A stretch of DNA of 17,569 nt from JAAAOZ01 sp964496595 (lineage in GTDB: Bacteria > Chloroflexota > Anaerolineae > B4-G1 > SLSP01). The notes under the pieces were generated by a model. The model saw only the letters and a list, made by a program, of their open reading frames with translations, did no database searches and was not told the origin of the DNA. The stretch is taken from NCBI GenBank assembly GCA_964496595.1, contig CAZCAI010000105.1, positions 1 through 17,569 on the forward strand, given 5' to 3'. A program made the position numbers and the translations under genes. This document shows, in pieces, positions 8,223 to 15,542 of the stretch; positions within the stretch are counted from its first letter, which is position 1, and every line of letters starts with the position of its first letter.

Positions 8223-9119
8223 ATGCTGTTGGACGTCGTTATCCTCAATTGGAACGCCCCCGACGATACCCTCACCTGCCTGCATGACCTCGCGCGCTGG
8301 GAAGCGACGCCGCTGCGCCTCTGGGCCGTCGATAACGCCTCCGCTGATGACAGCGTGGCGCGCATTCGAACTGCTTTCCCCCACGTCGCCGTGCTGCCCA
8401 GCGACCGCAATCTCGGCTTTGCCGGCGGGAACAACCTCGCCTTGCGCCGCGCGCTGGAGGCCGGTGCAACTCACATCCTGCTCCTCAACAATGACGCCAC
8501 GATCACCGAATCGGATCTGCACCGCCTGATGGCTCTCCTCGATGCTCACCCCGATCTCGGCATCTTAGGCCCCACCTTGTGGGACGCCGACGCGCCGGAG
8601 CGCCTGCTTTCGGCGGGCGGGCGTGACATCGTCCGCCACCTGGTATCCCACGTGCGCGAGCTGCCCGCCGAGGGCGAGGTGCGCATCGTGGACTACGTGC
8701 CGGGCGCCTGCGTGCTGATCCGCGCCGCGGCGCTGCGCCAGGTGGGGCTTTTCGATGCGGATTACTTCTTCGGCGGCGAGATGGCCGATCTCTGCGCGCG
8801 GGCGCATCGGGCCGGATGGGCGTCCGCCGTCGCTGGGGATGCGCGCGCGCTTCATCGCGTGGCGCGCTCCTCGCGACTGCGCGCGCAACTGCACATCTAC
8901 TACGTGCTGCGCAACCGCTTCCTCTTCATCCGCAAATTCTACCGGCGCACTCGCTGGCGTTGGATGCTCTTTTGGGCGGGCTACGGGCTGTATATGGCGA
9001 TGTTGGCCTTAGCCCATCGCCAGCCGCGCCGCGCGCGGGCCATCCTCCTGGGCGTGATCGATGGCTGGCGCGGGCGCTATGGCGGCCAGAACGCGCGCGT
9101 GCTGAGGCGGGAGAGCTGA
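8223..9119 (+). CDS. GT2-family glycosyltransferase with C-terminal membrane helix
   Basis: Inverting GT-A glycosyltransferase (298 aa) of the rhamnosyltransferase-like GT2 type. The nucleotide-binding start is VVILNWNAPDDT (5-16), with VDNASADDS (36-44), NLGFAGGNN (63-71) and the metal-binding NND at 89-91. The catalytic-base region is YFFGGEMADLCARA (181-194), where the usual ED.DL is replaced by GEMADL, so the acidic residues at this site are reduced. A Trp-rich hydrophobic helix (about 246-264) near the C-terminus suggests membrane association. It begins 2 bases after the preceding stop with no clear Shine-Dalgarno sequence, so translation probably depends on coupling. Confidence 0.92.
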   Translation: MLLDVVILNWNAPDDTLTCLHDLARWEATPLRLWAVDNASADDSVARIRTAFPHVAVLPSDRNLGFAGGNNLALRRALEAGATHILLLNNDATITESDLHRLMALLDAHPDLGILGPTLWDADAPERLLSAGGRDIVRHLVSHVRELPAEGEVRIVDYVPGACVLIRAAALRQVGLFDADYFFGGEMADLCARAHRAGWASAVAGDARALHRVARSSRLRAQLHIYYVLRNRFLFIRKFYRRTRWRWMLFWAGYGLYMAMLALAHRQPRRARAILLGVIDGWRGRYGGQNARVLRRES

Positions 9120-9124
9120 GAGAG

Positions 9125-10153
9125 ATGGACATCCTCTACCATCTGACCGTGCCGCCCTCCGCGCACGCCGAGTGCGACGCCGTCGTCCAGGAGGTGCGCG
9201 CGTTGCAATCTCACTTCGGCGGCGCGATAGACCATCTCTATCCGGGCCGCCGACCGGGCGCGCGCTTCCCCCGGCGCTTCTGGGGCTTGATGCGCTGGCC
9301 GCTCCTGCGCTGGGCCGAGCGGCGCGCGGTGATCCATCACATCTACAATCCCGATCCTTACCCCTTTGCGGTAGTGCGAGGGTTGCAGCGCCCGGTGATC
9401 TACACCATCTCCGCCGGCGTCCAGGCGCGCGACGCGGCCAATGCGCGAGAGCTTGCCCGGCGCGTGCACACGCTCGTCGTCGCGACCGAGCAGGAGCGCG
9501 ATCGCCTGCGCGGCTGGGGCATCGAGAACGCGCGCGTCGTCCGCCCCGGCATCGATCTGGCGCGATTCTCGCCCGCGCCGCCGCCCGACGATCTCCCCCC
9601 GACGCTGCTGATGGGATCGGCGCCCTGGACGCGCGAGCAATTCCGCACCAAGGGCGTTGACGCGCTCCTGGCGCTGGCCCAGCGCTGGCCCGAATTGCAC
9701 CTCGTCTTTCTCTGGCGCGGCATCCTCTATGAGGAGATGTTGCGGCGGGTTCGCGCAGCGGGCCTGAGCGCCCGCGTTGAGGTCATCAACGAGCGTGTGG
9801 ATGTCGCCGCTGTGCTGGCCCGCGTCCACGCCGCCGTCATCCTGACCACGGAGGACGCGCTCATCAAAGCCTATCCGCACTCCCTGCTGGAGGCCCTGGC
9901 CGCCGGACGGCCCGTGCTGGTGAGCCACTCCGTGTTGATGGCAACGGAGGTCGTCCAACAAAGCTATGGCGTGGCAATCGATAAAGTCGATGAAACCCAC
10001 GTCCAACGCGCTGTAAAGCAATTGTTTCGTGACTACCCCAACTATCGACAACAAGCCCTGGGGTTTGATAAGCACAACTTCACACTGGAGAAGATGTTAG
10101 CCGGCTACGCTAAAATCTATCGGATCTTCGTTGACGATGGCGCATTGATCTAA
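9125..10153 (+). CDS. divergent GT4-like glycosyltransferase with Lys in the EX7E site
   Basis: GT-B fold enzyme (342 aa). The N-terminal half is short and reads MDILYHLTVPPSAHAECDAV. The acceptor-to-donor linker has VVRPGIDLARFSP (138-150), typical of GT4. The donor half contains HLVFLWRGILYEE (192-204) and IKAYPHSLLEALAAGRPVLVS (247-267), where the first Glu of EX7E is replaced by K248 while E256 is retained. An in-frame ATG at 8816 exists but would overlap the preceding GT2 gene by 300 bp. 9125 lies 6 bases after the stop, follows GGGAG (9109-9113) and gives the natural GT N-terminus. Base composition falls sharply after about 9940 (40 of 60 G+C at 9601-9660 against 27 of 60 at 10021-10080), inside this gene. 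Confidence 0.85.
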   Translation: MDILYHLTVPPSAHAECDAVVQEVRALQSHFGGAIDHLYPGRRPGARFPRRFWGLMRWPLLRWAERRAVIHHIYNPDPYPFAVVRGLQRPVIYTISAGVQARDAANARELARRVHTLVVATEQERDRLRGWGIENARVVRPGIDLARFSPAPPPDDLPPTLLMGSAPWTREQFRTKGVDALLALAQRWPELHLVFLWRGILYEEMLRRVRAAGLSARVEVINERVDVAAVLARVHAAVILTTEDALIKAYPHSLLEALAAGRPVLVSHSVLMATEVVQQSYGVAIDKVDETHVQRAVKQLFRDYPNYRQQALGFDKHNFTLEKMLAGYAKIYRIFVDDGALI

Positions 10154-10170
10154 CCCTTTAACAAATATAT

Positions 10171-10174
10171 GGAG
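10171..10174 (+). promoter_or_regulatory. ribosome binding site deciding a TTG start
   Basis: GGAG lies 6 nt before the TTG at 10181, in the 27 bp AT-rich gap after the preceding stop. The nearest in-frame ATG would be in the WMML segment at residues 41-43, after the first membrane helix, so the TTG is preferred. Confidence 0.6.
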
Positions 10175-10180
10175 TAAGTT

Positions 10181-11734
10181 TTGATTCAGAGTGTAACGAA
10201 AGAGCGTAACACAAAGATTTGGCGGGATTATTTCTTCGTGGCCGCGTTAGCATTTCTCATTTTTCTGCCCTGGATTCACAGCTACTTCGTGGGGGACGAT
10301 TGGATGATGCTGGCCCGGAATAGTGGGACGCCCCTTCCTGAGCACCTCCGGCAAATCTCTGACGCTTCAAACAGCCGCTGGTATCGGCCTCTGTTTGAAC
10401 TCTCACTTGCATGGATGTGGCGCTTTTTCAATCTAAGCCCCGTTGGATATCACCTGATTAGCTTTTCGTTGTACGCCTTGAATACTATTTTGGTGACAGG
10501 GCTGGGGCGCCATCTTGCTCAAGACCGTCGCGTGGGCTTGCTATCCGGGTTGATATTCGCGACCCATAGTTGCCATGCGGAGTCTGTGATATGGATCGCT
10601 GCCGCCCATGAGATATTGGCCGCTACAGCGGCCTTATTCAGCTTGCTCCTCTATATCAAATTTCGTGAAAGCCGGCGATGGGGCTGGTGGTGGGGATCTC
10701 TGTTACTCTACGTCATCGGCCTTGGATTCAAAGAGACCGTCTTAGCTTTACCGCTTTTCCTGATTTGCTATGATTTCATTTTTACATTTTCATTGTCGCG
10801 GCCCAAAGTGCCGTGGCCTAAAGTGTGGCAGCTTAACAAATGGAAGTTGAGCGCTCCTGAGTTGCTCCCTCTACTGCCGATGGCTTTAGGCGGCCTCGCT
10901 TACCTCGTCTATCGATTGCAGGTAGGTGGTGGATATGAGGTCGCTTTTAGTGTCATATCCGTACTCAAGAACGTGAGTTACTACCTATTGATGGAAATAG
11001 TTGCACTTCCGGTATCCACCCAGTTGCTGGCCCGCTTTCCATTTTGGACATGGCCGGTTATGGTGGTGCTTGGTGTAGCCTGTTCTTTTTGTGTTGTGTT
11101 GGCAAAGAAGCAGATGGTAGAAAATCGCGCGATATGGTTTGGGGGGATTTGGATGGTATGTGCTCTGGCCCCTGTGAGCCTCATTGTGACGGAACGAACC
11201 ACTTACTTCTCTTCCGTGGGATGGGCATGGGTCATCGCCTCTGTTTTAGTGCTCGCTTGGGAGGCTCATGCAAAGAAGCATCCCAAGCTCAAGCAAAAGC
11301 TGGTGGCGCTTTGCGTCGTGGCTATTCTGGGGGCGAACACAGTTGCGCTGAGCCACCGAAATTACTGGTGGTATCGGGTGGGCGCGATCTCCCAGGAGGT
11401 CTTCTCGCAGGTGCAAGAGTCTCTGGAAGCGTCACCACCAGGGGAGGATGTGCAATTTCTGTTTTTTAACTTTCCCTACCGAGTAGAATATGCCTATGCT
11501 TTTGGAAATCGGACGCTTTTTGCTGTTTGGTTATTGCAAAGCCAACTAAGCTTCTCAATCGAAGGTCAAGCGCGGGTATTTGAAGATGTGATGATCGAAG
11601 TTTCTCCGCGCATTCATTTGGATCATTGGCTTTCAGAGAAATCTGTGGATGTCCCGGTTATCGCTTTCTATTGGCAAAGCGGAGATGTGCTGCGACTTGA
11701 CACGCGAGCCAAAGGAGATGATGTTGATGGTTAA
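10181..11734 (+). CDS. multi-spanning GT-C-like membrane glycosyltransferase (TTG start)
   Basis: Integral membrane protein (517 aa) with about ten hydrophobic helices. After the first helix comes VGDDWM (37-42), the acidic pair expected in the first outer loop of GT-C enzymes. Then follow RWYRPLFEL (66-74), GYHLISFSLYALN (89-101), HAESVIWIAAAHEILA (132-147) and GFKETVLALPLFL (182-194), a pattern shared by TMTC/PMT-like GT-C proteins that use polyprenyl-phosphate sugars. ERTTYFSSVGWAW (338-350) fits the same family. The last ~110 residues look soluble. Likely role: transfer of a lipid-linked sugar on the outer face of the membrane, to a glycan or protein. The gene is AT-rich compared with the operon (21 of 60 G+C at 10741-10800). 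Its stop overlaps the next gene start by 8 bp. Confidence 0.75.
   Translation: MIQSVTKERNTKIWRDYFFVAALAFLIFLPWIHSYFVGDDWMMLARNSGTPLPEHLRQISDASNSRWYRPLFELSLAWMWRFFNLSPVGYHLISFSLYALNTILVTGLGRHLAQDRRVGLLSGLIFATHSCHAESVIWIAAAHEILAATAALFSLLLYIKFRESRRWGWWWGSLLLYVIGLGFKETVLALPLFLICYDFIFTFSLSRPKVPWPKVWQLNKWKLSAPELLPLLPMALGGLAYLVYRLQVGGGYEVAFSVISVLKNVSYYLLMEIVALPVSTQLLARFPFWTWPVMVVLGVACSFCVVLAKKQMVENRAIWFGGIWMVCALAPVSLIVTERTTYFSSVGWAWVIASVLVLAWEAHAKKHPKLKQKLVALCVVAILGANTVALSHRNYWWYRVGAISQEVFSQVQESLEASPPGEDVQFLFFNFPYRVEYAYAFGNRTLFAVWLLQSQLSFSIEGQARVFEDVMIEVSPRIHLDHWLSEKSVDVPVIAFYWQSGDVLRLDTRAKGDDVDG
11711..11717 (+). promoter_or_regulatory. ribosome binding site for small helical protein gene
   Basis: AAAGGAG lies 9 nt before the ATG at 11727. 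ATGs at 11718 and 11721 are too close to it, and the one at 11739 is farther away. The site lies inside the end of the GT-C-like gene. Confidence 0.55.
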
Positions 11735-12185
11735 GGCGATGGAAATCATCCAAATCGCCGATCCAGAGATCGATGCGACCGACTTAGCTGCGCGGATCGA
11801 GGCCAACCTGCGGGAGCACGACCTCACCGGCCCGGAGAATTTCCCCGCGTTCGAGATCGCGCCGCCGGAGAAAGAAACCTGCACCGCGCTGGACTTTGAC
11901 CTCCATCAGGCCCGCGAGGCCTACGCCCAGACCTGGGTGAGCGTCGACGTGCCGGAGGGCGATCTTCCCCTGCTGGGCCGACTCAAGCGCGCGCTGCACG
12001 AGTTGATCGTCTACTACGTCAATCGGCTGGCGGAGCGGCAGACACGCTTCAACGCCGCCCTCCTGCGCATTGTCAATAAGCGTAGGTCAGAATGCCATTC
12101 TGACCAGGCCGCCCTGCGCCGCGAAATCGCACAATTGCGCGAGCGCGTCGAGCGGTTGGAGCGTCAACAGGAAGAGCCGCGATGA
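11727..12185 (+). CDS. small helical coiled-coil protein coupled to a GT4
   Basis: Protein of 152 aa without a catalytic motif that I recognise. N-terminal part: IIQIADPEIDATDLAARIEANLRE (7-30), an amphipathic helix region. Then LDFDLHQAREAY (55-66), TWVSVDVPEGDLPLLGRLKRA (69-89) and the core HELIVYYVNRLAERQTRFNAALLRI (91-115). The end is a heptad coiled coil (LRREIAQLRERVERLERQ). The core matches the protein at 3-347, with 17 identical bases at 151-167 and 12007-12023, and in weaker form the tail of the sulfotransferase. Residues 119-127 (RRSECHSDQ) are encoded by a palindromic insertion. The longer reading from 11649 is rejected because 11727 has a good ribosome site. Stop and next start overlap as ATGA. 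I infer a scaffold or membrane tether for the coupled glycosyltransferase. Confidence 0.82.
   Translation: MVKAMEIIQIADPEIDATDLAARIEANLREHDLTGPENFPAFEIAPPEKETCTALDFDLHQAREAYAQTWVSVDVPEGDLPLLGRLKRALHELIVYYVNRLAERQTRFNAALLRIVNKRRSECHSDQAALRREIAQLRERVERLERQQEEPR
12082..12105 (+). repeat. REP-like palindrome (GTAG plus hairpin) inside a coding region
   Basis: GTAG (12082-12085) leads into a perfect 10-base inverted repeat: GGTCAGAATG (12085-12094), one central C (12095), then CATTCTGACC (12096-12105). A 5' GTAG next to a hairpin is the hallmark of REP elements mobilised by REP-associated tyrosine transposases (IS200/IS605-like). It lies in frame, encoding about RRSECHSDQ between two helices. No transposase gene is in the window. 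Confidence 0.7.
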
Positions 12186-13276
12186 TCGCCGCCCCGATCC
12201 GGGCCGTCCATCAGATGGTGGGGAACGCCGGCCCCGGCAACTCCATCTCCAACGGCGCGCGCCTGCTGCGCGATGCCCTCCGCGAGTGGGGCTATCGCGC
12301 CGACATCTACGCCGAGACCGTCGCGCCGGCTGCCTCCTGGGGCGATGTCCGCCCCTTCCGGCGGTATCGGCCCGCGCCCGGTGATCTGCTCGTCGTCCAC
12401 TACTCGCAAGCCTCCGCCCTGATCGAGTATGTGCGCACGTTAGATGTGCCGGTGCTGCTCATCTATCACAACATCACCCCGCCGCGATTTTTCGTCGGCG
12501 TCAATTCATCGCTGGAGCAGGCCACGGCCCAGGGGCGCGCGCAGTTGCCCCGCCTGCGCGATCAAACCATCCTCGCGCTGGCCGATTCGGACTTCAACCG
12601 CCGCGATCTCGAGGCGGCAGGCTACAAGCACACTCAGGTGCTGCCGGTGCTCATGCCCGAAACCCTGAGCCACGTGACGCCCGATCCCCAGGTGGCGGCG
12701 CACTTGCAAAGTGGCGTGAATCTACTCTGCGTGGGCCGCGTGGCGCCCAACAAGCGCTTCGAGGATGTGATCAAAGTACTCTTCTACTACCGCCAGATCG
12801 AGCCCCGCGCGCGGCTTACCCTGGTGGGGAGCGCGGCGAACACCCGACCCTACGTCGCCTGGCTGCGGGATTTCGTCGCCTGGCTGGGATTGGATGAGGC
12901 CGTCGCGTTTACCGGCCACGTCCCCGACGTGGCCCTGGCCACCTACTATCGCGGCGCCGACGCCTTCATCTACATGAGCGAGCACGAGGGCTTCGGCATT
13001 CCGCTGGTGGAGAGCATGCGCTTCGGCGTGCCGGTGATCGCCTACGCGGCAGCGGCGGTGCCGGAGACGCTCGGCGGCGCCGGCGTGCTCGTGACCGAGA
13101 AGCGCTTCCCCGTGATCGCCGAGCTGGTGCATCTGATTCAGACCGATGCAGAGCTACGCGCGCGCCTCATCGCGCGCCAACGCGAGCGCGCCCGCGACTT
13201 CGCGCCAGAGCAGCTCTTGCGTCGATTCCGCGCGCTCTTGGAAGAGATCGCGCCCCAAGCGCCGACGCAAAGATGA
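12182..13276 (+). CDS. GT4-family glycosyltransferase, YHNITPP subgroup (paralogue)
   Basis: GT-B retaining glycosyltransferase (364 aa), the partner paralogue of the gene at 1528-2613. Features: IRAVHQMVGNAGPGNSISNG (6-25) as the N-terminal loop, LLIYHNITPPRFF (92-104), donor-domain start LLCVGRVAPNKRFEDV (181-196), EX7E pair E269/E277 in EGFGIPLVE, and a basic C-terminal helix. The start overlaps the small helical protein stop (12182-12185) and is preceded by AGGAAG (12169-12174), 7 nt away. The end overlaps the next GT4 by 4 bp. Given the similarity it may use a donor or acceptor related to that of its paralogue, acting at another step of the same glycan. Confidence 0.93.
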   Translation: MIAAPIRAVHQMVGNAGPGNSISNGARLLRDALREWGYRADIYAETVAPAASWGDVRPFRRYRPAPGDLLVVHYSQASALIEYVRTLDVPVLLIYHNITPPRFFVGVNSSLEQATAQGRAQLPRLRDQTILALADSDFNRRDLEAAGYKHTQVLPVLMPETLSHVTPDPQVAAHLQSGVNLLCVGRVAPNKRFEDVIKVLFYYRQIEPRARLTLVGSAANTRPYVAWLRDFVAWLGLDEAVAFTGHVPDVALATYYRGADAFIYMSEHEGFGIPLVESMRFGVPVIAYAAAAVPETLGGAGVLVTEKRFPVIAELVHLIQTDAELRARLIARQRERARDFAPEQLLRRFRALLEEIAPQAPTQR

Positions 13277-14547
13277 AGATCCTGCACGTCCTCCACGCTT
13301 ACCCGCCCGCCATCGGCGGCGTCCAGCAGCTCTTCCAGAACGTCTCCGAGCGCCTGGTGCGCGATTTTGGGGATCAGGTGACCGTCTACACCACGACCGC
13401 CTATCAGAACACGCTCTTCTGGTCCCCCGGCCAGCCCGCGCTCCCCGCCGGCGAGGAGCTGCGAGCGGGTGTGCGTGTGCGCCGCTTCCCCGTGTGGAAT
13501 CGCTGGCCGGGCCTGCGATTAAACGCCGCGCGCGTGGCGCACAAGCTCCAGCTCCCCGGCGAGGATTGGCTGCGCGGCCTCTACTTCGGCCCGTTGGTGC
13601 CGGGCCTGGCGCGGGCCGTTTCCGCCGCTACAGCGGGTGCGGACGCGGACATCGTGGTCGCCTCGGCGTTTCCGCTCCTGCACATGCACGCTGCGCTGCG
13701 CGGCGCGCGACGCGGCGGCGCGCCCGTGATCTTCGTCGGCGCGCTCCATCCGGCGGATCGCTGGTGCTTCGACCGCCCGATGATCTATCGCGCCATCTGG
13801 CGCGCCGATGCGTACATCGCCCTGAGCGACTTCGAGCGCGCTCATCTCCTGCGTCAAACATCCGCACCCCAGGGCGATCCCGACCGCATCGTCGTCATCG
13901 GCGGCGGCGTGGATAGGGCCGCCTTCGCGGGCGCGAGCGAGAAGCGCGTCCCGATGCGCCAGCGCCTGGGCTGGTCGCCCGACGATCCGGCGGTCATCTT
14001 CTTGGGCCGTCACGTCGAGCACAAGCGCATCGATGTTCTGATTGCGGCCATGTGCAGGGTCTGGGCGCAGCAGCCCTCGGCGCGATTGCTCATCGCGGGC
14101 GCGCGCACTGACTACACACCACGGCTTATGAATCGAGTCGCGGCGCTACCGGAGGCGCATCGGGCGCGCATCACCTGGGTGGCGGATTTCGAGGAGGCGG
14201 AGAAGCCGGCGCTGCTCGCCGCGTGCGACGTGCTGGCTAACCCCTCCGCCTACGAGTCGTTTGGCATCGTCTTTTTGGAGGCGTGGGCCGTTGGTCTGCC
14301 TGTGATCGGCGCGCGCGTGGGCGCTATCCCCACGATCATCGATGCAGGTGAGGACGGCTTCCTGGCCGAGCATGACGACGCCGAGGCATGGGCGCACGCC
14401 CTCTTGCGTCTCTTAGCATCGCCCTCGCTGCGCGCCCGGATGGGGGCGGCGGGCCGGGAGAAAGTCCGCGCCCGCTACGATTGGCCCGTCGTCGTGCGGC
14501 GCTTCCGCGAGACCTACGCGCGGGTTCTGGAGGACGCCAATGGCTGA
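13273..14547 (+). CDS. GT4-family glycosyltransferase
   Basis: GT-B glycosyltransferase (424 aa), somewhat longer than the other GT4s here. N-terminus MKILHVLHAYPPAIGGVQQL (1-20) has the typical GGVQ acceptor-side loop. Donor half: VIFLGRHVEHKRIDVLIAA (241-259), LLIAGA (272-277) and the EX7E pair E328/E336 in ESFGIVFLE, followed by GLPVIGARVGAIPTII (341-356). The C-terminal helix has MGAAGREKVRARYDW (390-404). This is a standard PimA/RfaB-like layout with all key residues present. It has no clear Shine-Dalgarno sequence and starts in an ATGA overlap, so expression should depend on upstream translation. It overlaps the following GT2 by 8 bp. Confidence 0.94.
   Translation: MKILHVLHAYPPAIGGVQQLFQNVSERLVRDFGDQVTVYTTTAYQNTLFWSPGQPALPAGEELRAGVRVRRFPVWNRWPGLRLNAARVAHKLQLPGEDWLRGLYFGPLVPGLARAVSAATAGADADIVVASAFPLLHMHAALRGARRGGAPVIFVGALHPADRWCFDRPMIYRAIWRADAYIALSDFERAHLLRQTSAPQGDPDRIVVIGGGVDRAAFAGASEKRVPMRQRLGWSPDDPAVIFLGRHVEHKRIDVLIAAMCRVWAQQPSARLLIAGARTDYTPRLMNRVAALPEAHRARITWVADFEEAEKPALLAACDVLANPSAYESFGIVFLEAWAVGLPVIGARVGAIPTIIDAGEDGFLAEHDDAEAWAHALLRLLASPSLRARMGAAGREKVRARYDWPVVVRRFRETYARVLEDANG
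14529..14533 (+). promoter_or_regulatory. ribosome binding site for second GT2 gene
   Basis: GGAGG lies 6 nt before the ATG at 14540, inside the end of the preceding GT4 gene, and supports that start. Confidence 0.55.
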
Positions 14548-15535
14548 AACCACCGTCGTCATCCCCAACTGGAACGGGCGTCACCTGCTGGGCCGCTGCT
14601 TGGACGCGCTCCACGCCCAGATTTATCGCGACTTCGACATCATCGTCGTCGATAACGGCTCCGCCGATGGCTCCGTCGCCTACCTGCGCGAGCATTTCCC
14701 CGACGTGCGCATCATCGCCAATGAGGAGAATCGTGGCTTTGCGGCGGCGACCAACCAGGGCATCCGCGCACCCGGCGGGCCTCGGGCTGGTCGCTTCGTC
14801 GCCACGCTCAACAACGACACCGAGGTTGATCCTGGCTGGCTGGCGGCCCTGGTCGCCGCAATGGAGACAGAGATGGAAAGCGCGCCAGGCGTGGGGATGT
14901 GCGCCAGCGCGATGCTCTTCGCCCACTGCCCGGAGATGATCAACTCGGCGGGCATCGCCGTGGATCGCGCCGGCATTGCGTGGGATCGCCTGGGCGGCGC
15001 GCCCGTCGCGGCGCTGGGCGATGCGCCGGAGGAGGTCTTCGGCCCGTGCGCGGGCGCCGCGCTCTATCGCCGCGCCATGCTGGAGGAGATCGGTCTCTTC
15101 GACGAGGATTTTTTCGCCTACATGGAGGATGTCGATCTGGCGTGGCGCGCGCGGGCGGTGGGCTGGCGCTGCCTCTTCGCGCCCCAGGCGCGCGTCCTGC
15201 ACCATCACTCCGCCACAGGCAGGGAAGGCTCGCCCTTCAAGAGCTTTCACCTGGGGCGCAACAAGATCTGGCTGCTGCTCAAGAACTACCCCGCGCGCGA
15301 GCTGTGGCATCACGCGCCGCTGGCGCTGCTCTACGACCTGGCCGCCGTGCTCTACGCCCTCCTCGTCCGGCGCGACGTTCACGCCTTGCGTGGGCGGCTG
15401 GCGGGCTGGCGCGCCGCGCCTCGGATGTGGCGCCAGCGCCCCCGCCGCGATCCCGACCGCGCCACCGATGTCGAGCTACTCGCGCCGCTCGTCTGGCCCT
15501 GGCGCGTGAGCCGGCGCTATCGCCACATCCCCTGA
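14540..15535 (+). CDS. GT2-family glycosyltransferase, rhamnosyltransferase-like
   Basis: Inverting GT-A enzyme (331 aa), last gene of the operon in this window. N-terminus TTVVIPNWNGRHLLGRCLDAL (4-24), VDNGSADGS (37-45), ENRGFAAATNQGI (63-75), metal-binding NNDTEVDPGWL (91-101), and the catalytic-base motif FAYMEDVDLAWRAR (192-205), complete here unlike in the GT2 at 8223. A hydrophobic stretch (about 258-276, LLYDLAAVLYALLV) after the catalytic domain suggests membrane contact, and the tail is rich in Arg and Trp. A small insertion (APGGPRAGR, 77-85) sits before the NND strand. It ends 7 bp before the convergent rnhA stop. Confidence 0.94.
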   Translation: MAETTVVIPNWNGRHLLGRCLDALHAQIYRDFDIIVVDNGSADGSVAYLREHFPDVRIIANEENRGFAAATNQGIRAPGGPRAGRFVATLNNDTEVDPGWLAALVAAMETEMESAPGVGMCASAMLFAHCPEMINSAGIAVDRAGIAWDRLGGAPVAALGDAPEEVFGPCAGAALYRRAMLEEIGLFDEDFFAYMEDVDLAWRARAVGWRCLFAPQARVLHHHSATGREGSPFKSFHLGRNKIWLLLKNYPARELWHHAPLALLYDLAAVLYALLVRRDVHALRGRLAGWRAAPRMWRQRPRRDPDRATDVELLAPLVWPWRVSRRYRHIP

Positions 15536-15542
15536 TGCCAGC

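Noticed and set aside
9077..10075. 332-codon open frame on the minus strand
   Set aside because: Lies wholly opposite GT genes with clear motifs; no recognisable protein features and no ribosome site seen.
14336..15382. 348-codon open frame on the minus strand
   Set aside because: Antisense to a GT4 end and a complete GT2; composition is typical of a GC-rich shadow.
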